64,000 nt of DNA, from assembly GCA_947175265.1 (NCBI GenBank), contig CAMWMD010000004.1, forward strand, positions 1-64,000, read 5' to 3'. Each line of letters begins with the position of its first letter. Within the stretch, counting starts at the first letter, position 1. Made by a program: the position numbers and the translations under genes. The notes beneath the pieces are model-generated. The model was given only the letters and a program-made list of their open reading frames with translations. It searched no databases and had not been told where the DNA came from. Below, in pieces: positions 44,429 to 51,813 of this stretch. Source of the DNA: an uncultured Porphyromonadaceae bacterium. GTDB taxonomy: Bacteria; Bacteroidota; Bacteroidia; Bacteroidales; Muribaculaceae.

Positions 44429-45307
44429 ATGAAACATAACAAAGAGGTAAAGATCTCATATTGGGCGGCACATCTCACAACAGTTGTGAGTGTGACGCTT
44501 GTGTTGCTTATAATAGGGTTAATTGCCTTAATTTCAGTCAGTGCCTCCACTGAGACACGACGGCTGCGCGAACGCCTTGAGGTAAGTGTGGTTATGGCCG
44601 ACAGCGTAAGCGACGCATCGGCCGAGCAGTTGGCCGCGGCTGTCAAAACTAAGACCTTCGCACATGACGTGAAGGTAATCTCTAAGGATGCCGCTCTGAA
44701 ACAATGGAAAAATGATACCGGAGAAGACCTTGAAGCCCTTTTCGGTGTCAATCCCCTGTCTCCGGAAGTCTCTTTCAGCGTCACGGCTGACTACGGAAGC
44801 GAAGAAGCCCTCAAGAAAATTGACAAGGAACTCAGTTCTCTCCCGGGAGTCGACACAGTGGTGCTCCCTGACAGCAGCATGGTGGAGAGCATGAACAGCA
44901 ATATAGAGAAGTTCACCATCATCCTCGGCATCATAGCCATAGTCATGATTGTCATCTCATTCGTATTGATCAACAATACCGTGCATCTCTCCATATATGC
45001 ACGGCGCTTCACCATACACACCATGCAACTTGTGGGAGCCACCAACAGTTTCATCCGCGCCCCCTATCTCGGCAATAACATGCTTTCCGGCCTTATCGCC
45101 GGACTGATAGCCGCAGGTGTGTTAGGTGTGGCTCTTCTTTTGGCGCCACGTTCAGGATTCTCTGAAATAAATGATTACGTCGGGTGGGGTCTTTACGGAA
45201 TTGTGGCCGGTGGGATAATCCTTATCGGCATACTTCTTTGCGGCCTGGCTGCTCTGATTGCCACAAACCGCTATCTGAGAAAAGATTATGACGGCCTATT
45301 CAGATAA
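44429..45307 (+). CDS. ftsX: Cell division ABC permease FtsX
   Basis: A 292-residue inner-membrane protein with four hydrophobic segments. One is near the N-terminus (VVSVTLVLLIIGLIALISV); three are in the C-terminal half (IILGIIAIVMIVISFVLI and two more). Between TM1 and TM2 is the extracytoplasmic loop (SVVMADSVSDASAEQLAAAVK). It partners FtsE to activate peptidoglycan hydrolases; ftsE is not in this window. TIHTMQLVGATNSFIRAPYLGNN is the conserved permease stretch. It heads the run ftsX-DUF3098-uppP-truB-queA. Confidence 0.92.
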   Translation: MKHNKEVKISYWAAHLTTVVSVTLVLLIIGLIALISVSASTETRRLRERLEVSVVMADSVSDASAEQLAAAVKTKTFAHDVKVISKDAALKQWKNDTGEDLEALFGVNPLSPEVSFSVTADYGSEEALKKIDKELSSLPGVDTVVLPDSSMVESMNSNIEKFTIILGIIAIVMIVISFVLINNTVHLSIYARRFTIHTMQLVGATNSFIRAPYLGNNMLSGLIAGLIAAGVLGVALLLAPRSGFSEINDYVGWGLYGIVAGGIILIGILLCGLAALIATNRYLRKDYDGLFR

Positions 45308-45406
45308 TATCTCTACGGAGGCATTGTCACGTAGTGCTTCATGACATCGGTTCCGGACTACCGAAGGATGACCTGACGGCTAACGAAAACAACAACAACC
45401 TTTACT

Positions 45407-45694
45407 ATGATTGAAAATAAATTAAATATTGAGGAAAAGTCTGACAAGGCAGGCCTCCAACGCATGAGCAAGGAGGAACGCCCGTTTTCAAAAATCAACT
45501 ATTATCTGATGGGTGGCTGCCTCGCCCTCATAGTCTTGGGATTTGCTCTTATGAGCGGTGGGGGCAGTTCTGTGGAGAACGGTTTCAATCCTGAGATATT
45601 CAGCACACGCCGCATCGTAATAGGACCGCTTTTCGCTTTCCTCGGATTTCTGCTTATGGCCTTTGCCATCGTTTGGCCGGGGAAAAAGCATTGA
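45407..45694 (+). CDS. DUF3098 small membrane protein
   Basis: A 95-residue protein with a basic cytosolic start and two hydrophobic segments (YYLMGGCLALIVLGFALM and IGPLFAFLGFLLMAFAIVW). SVENGFNPEIFSTRRIVIGP is the conserved family loop. DUF3098 genes lie between ftsX and uppP in many Bacteroidetes, as here. Function unknown. Confidence 0.85.
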   Translation: MIENKLNIEEKSDKAGLQRMSKEERPFSKINYYLMGGCLALIVLGFALMSGGGSSVENGFNPEIFSTRRIVIGPLFAFLGFLLMAFAIVWPGKKH

Positions 45695-45752
45695 CCCCAC
45701 TCACGGTCATTTAGCATCTCATGTTTCATATTTCATATTTCAACTCTAAAGA

Positions 45753-46586
45753 ATGGAATGGTTAGACGCCCTCATTCTGGGCATAGTGCAGGGATTGGCG
45801 GAGTATCTGCCGATAAGTTCAAGCGGACATCTGGAAATTTTCCGCGAAATATTAGGTATCGACCTCCCTTCAGACAAAATATTGCAGTTTGACCTCATAG
45901 TTCATGCGGCTACCGTATGCTCCACAATAGTTGTGCTTTGGCCCATGTTCAAGAAATTGTGCATAAGTTTCTTCGGATTCAAGATGGACAGTGATTTCTT
46001 TTACGTCTGCAAGATTCTCCTCTCATGTATCCCTATCGGCATCGTGGGTGTGTTTTTCAAGGATACCGTTGAACAGTTCTTCGGCAACGGCCTAACGGTG
46101 GTGGGTGTCTGCCTTATCGTGACAGCACTGCTCCTGTCGTTCGCCCATTTCACCGGCAAAAGGGAGAACGCACCGGGTATGGTGAGCGCAAACCGTGGCC
46201 GCGACATAACCTGGCTTGATGCCTTTGTGATAGGTTGCGCGCAGGCTGTGGCAGTGCTGCCCGGTCTGAGCCGCAGCGGTACCACCATCGCCACCGGTAT
46301 ATTGATAGGCGACAAACGTGATAAGGTGGCAAGTTTCTCTTTCCTCATGGTCATAATCCCCATTCTTGGAGAGGCTCTGCTTGACCTTAAGGATATGCTG
46401 ACCGACCCGGCAGCCCAGGGTGATAACGCTGTCGGTGCGATCGCCCTCATCATTGGTTTCCTCTCCTCTTTTATAGTAGGCTGCTGTGCATGCAAATGGA
46501 TGCTCCACCTTGTAAAGAAAGGGAAACTTATCTGGTTTGCCGTATACTGTGTGGCAATGGGTACAATCTGCTTATTGTGGCCTTGA
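45753..46586 (+). CDS. uppP: Undecaprenyl-diphosphatase
   Basis: A 277-residue integral membrane enzyme that recycles undecaprenyl diphosphate to the monophosphate carrier for peptidoglycan and surface glycans. Family motifs are GLAEYLPISSSGHL and VLPGLSRSGTTIATG. About seven to eight hydrophobic segments; length is normal. The TGA stop overlaps the ATG of truB (TGATG). The gene also confers bacitracin tolerance in many bacteria (family knowledge). Confidence 0.95.
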   Translation: MEWLDALILGIVQGLAEYLPISSSGHLEIFREILGIDLPSDKILQFDLIVHAATVCSTIVVLWPMFKKLCISFFGFKMDSDFFYVCKILLSCIPIGIVGVFFKDTVEQFFGNGLTVVGVCLIVTALLLSFAHFTGKRENAPGMVSANRGRDITWLDAFVIGCAQAVAVLPGLSRSGTTIATGILIGDKRDKVASFSFLMVIIPILGEALLDLKDMLTDPAAQGDNAVGAIALIIGFLSSFIVGCCACKWMLHLVKKGKLIWFAVYCVAMGTICLLWP

Positions 46587-47320
46587 TGGGTAAGGTTGAT
46601 ACGGAAAAGAAAGCCATGGATTTCATCAGCGGCGAACTTATATGCATCGACAAGCCTTTAGGGTGGACTTCGTTTGATGCGGTAAAGAGGATAAGGGGGG
46701 CGATACAGCGTCGCCTGCATGTCAAGAAGTTCAAGGTTGGCCATGCGGGGACCCTTGATCCTCTCGCCACAGGGGTGCTTCTGATCTGTACCGGACGCGC
46801 GACACGCAGCATCGACACCCTCCAGGCCGGCGACAAGGAGTATGTGGCCACCATAAGACTCGGTGCCACCACACCCAGTTATGACCTCGAGACAGAGATT
46901 GATGCCACATATCCCTGGGAACATATCACGAAAGAGGATGTGGAGCGTGTGCTTCCGGGATTCACCGGCAGAATAATGCAGGTGCCTCCGGTTTTCTCGG
47001 CTGTCAAAATCGACGGCAAGCGTGCCTATAATCTCGCCCGTAAGGGTAAGGACGTGGAACTTAAGGCAAAACCTCTTGAAATAAAGGAGATGGAACTTCT
47101 CCGTTATGATATGCCTGAAATAGAGGTGAGGATAGTATGCAGCAAGGGCACCTACATCCGTGCCCTCGCGCGGGATTTAGGGGAAGCCCTCGGCAGCGGG
47201 GCTCATCTGACAGCCCTCCGACGCACTCGCGTCGGGAAGGTGAAGGTAGACAGTTGCCTGACAGTGGAGGATGCCGTAAAACTTATAGATACGGCCGAAC
47301 TCACTTTTCCCGAGACCTGA
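46586..47320 (+). CDS. truB: tRNA pseudouridine-55 synthase
   Basis: A 244-residue enzyme forming pseudouridine 55 in the T-loop of tRNAs. Catalytic Asp in VGHAGTLDPLATGVLL; ICIDKPLGWTSFDAVKR and KGTYIRALARDLGEALG are conserved. The tracked ORF begins 96 bp inside uppP in another frame. I choose ATG 46586, which overlaps the uppP stop (TGATG); ATG 46616 (MDFISGEL), nearer the homologous start, is the alternative. Confidence 0.94.
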   Translation: MGKVDTEKKAMDFISGELICIDKPLGWTSFDAVKRIRGAIQRRLHVKKFKVGHAGTLDPLATGVLLICTGRATRSIDTLQAGDKEYVATIRLGATTPSYDLETEIDATYPWEHITKEDVERVLPGFTGRIMQVPPVFSAVKIDGKRAYNLARKGKDVELKAKPLEIKEMELLRYDMPEIEVRIVCSKGTYIRALARDLGEALGSGAHLTALRRTRVGKVKVDSCLTVEDAVKLIDTAELTFPET

Positions 47321-47369
47321 CATATACATAGTTGACTAAGAAATAAAACTTTGTAGTTTAAAATCAAAT

Positions 47370-48422
47370 ATGAAGCTTTCACAGTTTAAATTCAAACTCC
47401 CTGAAAATCTGATAGCCCAATATCCCTCCGAAGAGCGTGATGAATGCCGCATGATGGTGGTCAACGCCCGTACAGGAGAGATCAGTCACCACATCTTCAA
47501 AGAAATCATCGACTATTTCGATGATGGTGACGTGATGATATTCAATGATACCAAAGTATTCCCCGCCAGACTTTATGGCAACAAAGAGAAAACCGGGGCA
47601 AGAATTGAGGTATTCCTGCTGCGTGAGTTAAACGTGGAACAAAAATTCTGGGATGTGCTCGTTGAGCCGGCCAGGAAAATAAGGATAGGAAACAAATTAT
47701 ATTTCGGCGAGGATGATTCCATGGTGGCCGAAGTAATCGACAATACCACCTCAAGAGGCCGCACACTCCGCTTCCTCTATGACGGTCCGCATGATGAATT
47801 CAAAGAGACCCTGTATTCTCTGGGTGAGACACCCCTCCCGGAATATATCACCCGCAAGGCCGAGCCTTCCGACGCCGACCGCTACCAGTGCATATTCGCC
47901 AAGAACGAAGGAGCGGTGATGGCTCCCGCTGCAGGTCTGCATTTCAGTAGGGAATTGCTGAAACGTCTGGAGATAAAGGGGGTAGAGAGGGGATTCCTTA
48001 CCCTTCACAGCGGCCGCGGAAACTTCAAGGATATCGATGTGGAGGACCTCACTAAGCACAGGATGGATAGTGAGGAAATGTTCGTGAATGAAGAATTGGT
48101 GGAGATAGTGAACGCCGCAAAAGACCGCAATTCCAACGTCTGTGCGGTAGGCACCTCCGTGCTTCGGGCCGTGGCAACGGCAGTCTGCATGAACGGTCAC
48201 CTCATGACTTTCGAAGGATGGACCAACAAGTTTATCTTCCCTCCCTACGACTTCACCGTCTGCAACTCCCTCGTGAGCAATTTCCACCTCCCTCTTAGCA
48301 CTATGCTCATGATGGTGGCGGCTTTCGGCGGCTACGACCTCGTAATGGAGGCCTATAATGTGGCTGTCAAGGAGAAGTATCAGTTTGGTGCCTATGGCGA
48401 TGCCATGCTCATTCTCAGATAA
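47370..48422 (+). CDS. queA: S-adenosylmethionine:tRNA ribosyltransferase-isomerase
   Basis: A 350-residue enzyme of queuosine synthesis that builds epoxyqueuosine on tRNA using SAM as ribosyl donor. Conserved stretches: [58 protein letters not shown] and [19 protein letters not shown]. Length is normal. It is the last gene of the ftsX run; a terminator-like repeat follows. Confidence 0.96.
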   Translation: MKLSQFKFKLPENLIAQYPSEERDECRMMVVNARTGEISHHIFKEIIDYFDDGDVMIFNDTKVFPARLYGNKEKTGARIEVFLLRELNVEQKFWDVLVEPARKIRIGNKLYFGEDDSMVAEVIDNTTSRGRTLRFLYDGPHDEFKETLYSLGETPLPEYITRKAEPSDADRYQCIFAKNEGAVMAPAAGLHFSRELLKRLEIKGVERGFLTLHSGRGNFKDIDVEDLTKHRMDSEEMFVNEELVEIVNAAKDRNSNVCAVGTSVLRAVATAVCMNGHLMTFEGWTNKFIFPPYDFTVCNSLVSNFHLPLSTMLMMVAAFGGYDLVMEAYNVAVKEKYQFGAYGDAMLILR

Positions 48423-48496
48423 GGTTTGTGATAAGCGTAGGTAAAAAGTCCGGCGGTGATATATGCGACGACAAAAGGAATAAAGAATAATCCACA

Positions 48497-48548
48497 TAAA
48501 AGAGTCAGCGTGAGCAATGCCAAAGTCTTGTCCACGCTGACTCTTTTA
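48497..48548 (+). terminator. Terminator after queA
   Basis: TAAAAGAGTCAGCGTG (48497-48512) pairs perfectly with 48533-48548, loop 20 nt, with T-rich 3' arm. Confidence 0.75.
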
Positions 48549-48607
48549 CCTTGTTATGCCGATTTTACTTCAATACTGACCTGGAATGATACTCTACTCA
48601 ATTTTCA

Positions 48608-48660
48608 GGCTCTATTTACGGATGACCCATTTTTAAGAAATGTGTAAACCGTAAATAGCC
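48608..48660. other. Inverted repeat of unknown role
   Basis: TATTTACGG and CCGTAAATA (plus outer GGC/GCC) pair around a 27-nt loop. No T run. It sits between the queA terminator and small RNA copy 2. The rest of the 48423-48911 spacer is A/T-rich without a supported gene. Confidence 0.45.
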
Positions 48661-48771
48661 ATTTTGAGGGTTAAGACAACAAAGAAATAGTAAAAAGAAA
48701 CTAAAAACTTAAAACATCGGAAAATATTACAAATATTATTTAAAATATTTGCAATCAAGCAGTTTTTATAT

Positions 48772-48780
48772 TAACTTTGC
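48772..48780 (+). promoter_or_regulatory. Promoter box of small RNA copy 2
   Basis: TAACTTTGC with TTG exactly 20 nt upstream: a complete promoter. Confidence 0.65.
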
Positions 48781-48849
48781 AGCGTGTTTTTCATGGTATT
48801 AGATTTAAGGTTAGAGGAATAGTTGTCGAGAGACAATTACTCCTTTTTT
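48781..48849 (+). ncRNA. Small RNA, copy 2 of the family
   Basis: GTGTTTTTCATGGTATTAG and ATTTAAGGTTA match copy 1. The terminator stem GGAATAGTTGTC / GACAATTACTCC has a GAGA loop and one mismatch, then eight T. Compared with copy 1, the apical TTGTC/GACAA is conserved while the lower stem changes on both sides, so pairing is preserved. Confidence 0.72.
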
Positions 48850-48911
48850 TTATTGCCCTGTACGAATCAATTTATAGCATTACCTTTCGGATAAATGGAT
48901 TTGCAGTTTGC

Positions 48912-49634
48912 CTAAAACATATTGCGAAGCACCTCCAGCGACCGCAATGAAGAGGTGCCGGGATAATGAATGGCATAATAACGCAGCAACCCCTCCAGCA
49001 ATCTCCGGCGACTCTCGTTGTCAAGACTGTAATCAGCGATATTCGAGAAATCCATATCGCTTATCTTAGCAGCCATCGCTGCCTCCTCCCCTTCAAGCAC
49101 ATCGGTGTGGGGCGGTCGCTCCTCTGTGAAAGTGCCGTTTCGCAAGTCAAAAAAAGAACCCGGTTTCCACTCCGAGGAATCCGGCTGAATGCCCATGAAG
49201 GGGAGCAACGAGGCCATGAATGCTATATGGAAGTCGGTAAAGCCTTTGTCCATACCGTCAAAAAGGCGCAAAGCCCCCACTATATAGTCATATAGACCCT
49301 CGTCCGACATGGATGCCCTAAGCAGTCGGTTGAGAAATTCCGACAGAAAGAGCGACATCATTGCCTTCAAGGGATGGAAATAGATGCCGCTCCATACGAA
49401 GGCAAGCGAGAAAGACCCGAGTTTCTGCAACTCCGCATTCTGCTTGAAATTTATATCCCCCTCAATCACCGCAAGGGGCTGGAGCCTCGATGCGCGCAGA
49501 CGTCCCGACCTTCCGCCCCCTCCGGATGAGAGGAAGGATACGCGACCCCGAGAGCGCGTATAGAGTGTCACTACATTATGCCTGTCGTTATGACGCGTGA
49601 TGTCAAGCACGATTCCGGAAATCTTCTCTATCAT
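48912..49634 (-). CDS. recO: DNA repair protein RecO
   Basis: A 240-residue RecFOR-pathway protein that loads RecA on SSB-coated single strands. The OB-fold N-terminus (GIVLDITRHNDRHNVVTLYTRSRGRVSFLSSG) and helical C-terminal domain (FLSEFLNRLLRASMSDEGLYDYI) match the family. There is no cysteine at all, so the zinc-finger found in some RecO proteins is absent. A full promoter lies 28 bp upstream. Confidence 0.92.
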   Translation of the reverse strand: MIEKISGIVLDITRHNDRHNVVTLYTRSRGRVSFLSSGGGGRSGRLRASRLQPLAVIEGDINFKQNAELQKLGSFSLAFVWSGIYFHPLKAMMSLFLSEFLNRLLRASMSDEGLYDYIVGALRLFDGMDKGFTDFHIAFMASLLPFMGIQPDSSEWKPGSFFDLRNGTFTEERPPHTDVLEGEEAAMAAKISDMDFSNIADYSLDNESRRRLLEGLLRYYAIHYPGTSSLRSLEVLRNMF

Positions 49635-49661
49635 ATCTGTTGGGTTATGTGGTCATCTCTT

Positions 49662-49670
49662 GCAAACTTA
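49662..49670 (-). promoter_or_regulatory. recO promoter
   Basis: The minus strand reads TAAGTTTGC with TTG 20 nt upstream. Confidence 0.6.
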
Positions 49671-49785
49671 ATGAAAAAAAATGAGGGCAGCAAACTATTT
49701 GCGCATGTAATAGGTTATAAAGACAGAGAACCGAGTAATCGGCTATCTAGAATTACTAATGACAGAATTTAACTCTAAAACTACT

Positions 49786-50373
49786 ATGGCTGACACAAAA
49801 AGTATCAAAGGCACAAAAACCGAACAAAACCTCGGTATGGCCTATCTCGCTGAATCAACTGCATACACACGCTACACTTACTATGCGCAGTCTGCGACTA
49901 AGGAGCAGTACTACCATTTCGCTGACATCTTCAACGAGACGGCGGCCAATGAACTTCATCACGCAAAAATATTCTTGAAACTCCTTCCCGAGGGAACTAC
50001 CGTAACAGCACCTGTCGGTGTCGACACCGGTGTCCTCACTCCTACACTCGACAATCTTAAGGTTGCCGCTGCTGAAGAGGAGAGAGAGGGTGTAGACTTC
50101 TATACGAAGGCTTCCGAAGTGGCTCTTGAAGAAGGATTCCCCGAAATCGCTGAGACTTTCAAGGCTATAGCAACTATCGAGAACCACCATAAGGAGCGTT
50201 TTGACCTAATGGCTTGGCAGATAGAGAACGATAAGGTATGGAAGAGCGATAAGCCTCAGAAATGGCAGTGCCTTGTTTGCGGCTATATTTTCGAAGGGAC
50301 TGAGCCCCCGCAGAAATGTCCTGCCTGCAAGCACCCCTACCAGCACTTCATGCCTGCTGAGGAGAACGTCTGA
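49786..50373 (+). CDS. rbr: Rubrerythrin
   Basis: A 195-residue non-heme diiron peroxidase protecting anaerobes from peroxide. The four-helix domain has ESTAYTRYTYYA, NELHHAKIF, EEEREGVDFY and ENHHKERF, giving the Glu/His iron ligands. The C-terminal rubredoxin domain is CLVCGYIFEG and CPACKHPYQHF. I choose ATG 49786 (MADTKSIKGT), which gives the usual length; ATG 49759 adds nine residues. Confidence 0.95.
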   Translation: MADTKSIKGTKTEQNLGMAYLAESTAYTRYTYYAQSATKEQYYHFADIFNETAANELHHAKIFLKLLPEGTTVTAPVGVDTGVLTPTLDNLKVAAAEEEREGVDFYTKASEVALEEGFPEIAETFKAIATIENHHKERFDLMAWQIENDKVWKSDKPQKWQCLVCGYIFEGTEPPQKCPACKHPYQHFMPAEENV

Positions 50374-50487
50374 TTCCGTAAGGCTTAACACACGCTGAAA
50401 AACCTGGCCCGAGAGGGTAGGATAATATATCCCGTGAAGGGAAAAGATTTGATTATTAAGATAGTGAAAAATTAAACTTCCAGAAAG

Positions 50488-50524
50488 AAAAAAGAGGCGC
50501 GTATCGCTACGTACCTCTTTTTTT
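50488..50524 (+). terminator. Terminator after rubrerythrin
   Basis: GAGGCGCGTA / TACGTACCTC stem (one mismatch) with a four-base loop, A run before and seven T after. Confidence 0.75.
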
Positions 50525-50611
50525 CAATATTCTCGAATCACATCGAAAGATATTGAAGTCCTAATCCTAATTTAACTATTAATCCATAACTTTACTAATG
50601 CAACAATAAAA

Positions 50612-50792
50612 TCTTTCTGAAACAATATGTCTCATGAGGTGGTGACACCTCACGAAAACTATCGTATCCCTCCCACACTTTCTTTTCGGACAACCACGCC
50701 CGAAAGCGGAAGATTCGGAGGGTTCAATTTCGGGTAATGAAAGTAAAGCCGCCTCTTTTAGAAGGTGGAAACTTCAGACCACGGCTTTCAGA
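50612..50792 (-). ncRNA. Candidate structured RNA of ~180 nt, 6S-RNA-like layout
   Basis: A promoter box on the minus strand (TAACTTTGC at 50794-50802) is followed by about 180 nt whose ends pair: TCTGAAA at the 5' end with TTTCAGA at the 3' end. Inside are a GTGG/CCAC hairpin on the 5' side, a central ACTTTC/GAAAGT then CCCGAAA/TTTCGGG rod, and a perfect GAGGTG-GTGA... / CACCTC hairpin on the 3' side. Long closing stem, central bubble and end loop of this size resemble 6S RNA (ssrS). I cannot confirm the family. No ORF is present. Confidence 0.42.
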
Positions 50793-50824
50793 TGCAAAGT
50801 TAACAATAAAATTATTCTCTGCAT

Positions 50825-50863
50825 AAAAAAACGGTAATTAATTTTTATTAACTGCCGTTTTTT
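50825..50863. terminator. Terminator downstream of surE, also between RNA candidate and surE
   Basis: AAAAAACGG / CCGTTTTTT stem with an inner AT-rich extension (ATTAAT / ATTAA), flanked by A and T runs, 50 bp after the surE stop on the minus strand. Confidence 0.7.
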
Positions 50864-50912
50864 ATTTCCTTATCCGGTAATTTCCTTTTTATGTTCCCCT
50901 TTTCACGTTCTC

Positions 50913-51680
50913 CTATATACCTTTCTCCAGTTCCTGAAGCCAAGGAACCGATGGCAAGGGAGCGGTACGGTCAATAAGGGTCGGCACTACCGAGACAATG
51001 CCATGCGAGAGACAATACTCATCCGTATCCGTGGCATCCGGCTCCTCATTCACAAAGTTTCCGGTTAGCCAGTAGAACTTCCCTCCGTGTGGATCCGTGT
51101 ATTCCTTATATTCGTCGCTCCAATTTCCCTTGCAGGCACGTACCACACGGCATTGCTCCGGGAGTGACAGTATCACCGGAATATTGACGTTGAGGCATAC
51201 CCCTTCCGGCAATCCGTTACGCAACATCCCCTCCACAATACGCTTCACGAAAGGGAGACAGTGGGCGAAAGATGCCGCCGGAGAATGATCTGTCAGCGAA
51301 AATCCTACTGAGGGAATGCCGAAAGCACACCCCTCCATTGCCGCTCCCATAGTGCCTGAATAAAGCACATTGATAGAGGCGTTGGAGCCATGGTTGATAC
51401 CGCTTACCACAATATCGGGGCGTGAGGGGAGAAGATTGTGCATGGCGAGTTTTATGCAGTCTACAGGAGTTCCGTCGACCTTATACATCATTGCCCCATG
51501 ATAATCGGGGAGACGGGTTGCCCGCAACGGTCCGTTAACCGTTATGGCCATCGACTGCCCCGAGCGTGGCGCGTCAGGACAGACACATACGACTTCGCCA
51601 TATTCCAGAAGGGCATCTATGAGCGCATGGACACCTCCAGCCGTTATGCCGTCGTCGTTAGAGACAAGTATCAGTGGCAT
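50913..51680 (-). CDS. surE: 5'/3'-nucleotidase SurE
   Basis: A 255-residue metal-dependent phosphatase acting on nucleoside monophosphates and short polyphosphate. The N-terminal metal site is ILVSNDDGITAGGV; DIVVSGINHGSNASINVLYSGTMGAAMEG is the second conserved block. Length is normal. It is divergent from murF-alr. Confidence 0.96.
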   Translation of the reverse strand: MPLILVSNDDGITAGGVHALIDALLEYGEVVCVCPDAPRSGQSMAITVNGPLRATRLPDYHGAMMYKVDGTPVDCIKLAMHNLLPSRPDIVVSGINHGSNASINVLYSGTMGAAMEGCAFGIPSVGFSLTDHSPAASFAHCLPFVKRIVEGMLRNGLPEGVCLNVNIPVILSLPEQCRVVRACKGNWSDEYKEYTDPHGGKFYWLTGNFVNEEPDATDTDEYCLSHGIVSVVPTLIDRTAPLPSVPWLQELEKGI

Positions 51681-51801
51681 ATATCAATAATTTTATTCCA
51701 GATTGTTCCCTTGTTTATCCATCCCTGTATTCCTAACGTTTTATAAGACGGATATATTGAAAAAACATGATGATTTTGACAGTTATTCAAATTAGATTAG
51801 G

Positions 51802-51810
51802 TAATTTTGC
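51802..51810 (+). promoter_or_regulatory. murF-alr promoter box, adjacent to the start codon
   Basis: TAATTTTGC-AGC-ATG: only three bases lie between the box and the start codon, so the transcript is leaderless or nearly so. Confidence 0.55.
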
Positions 51811-51813
51811 AGC

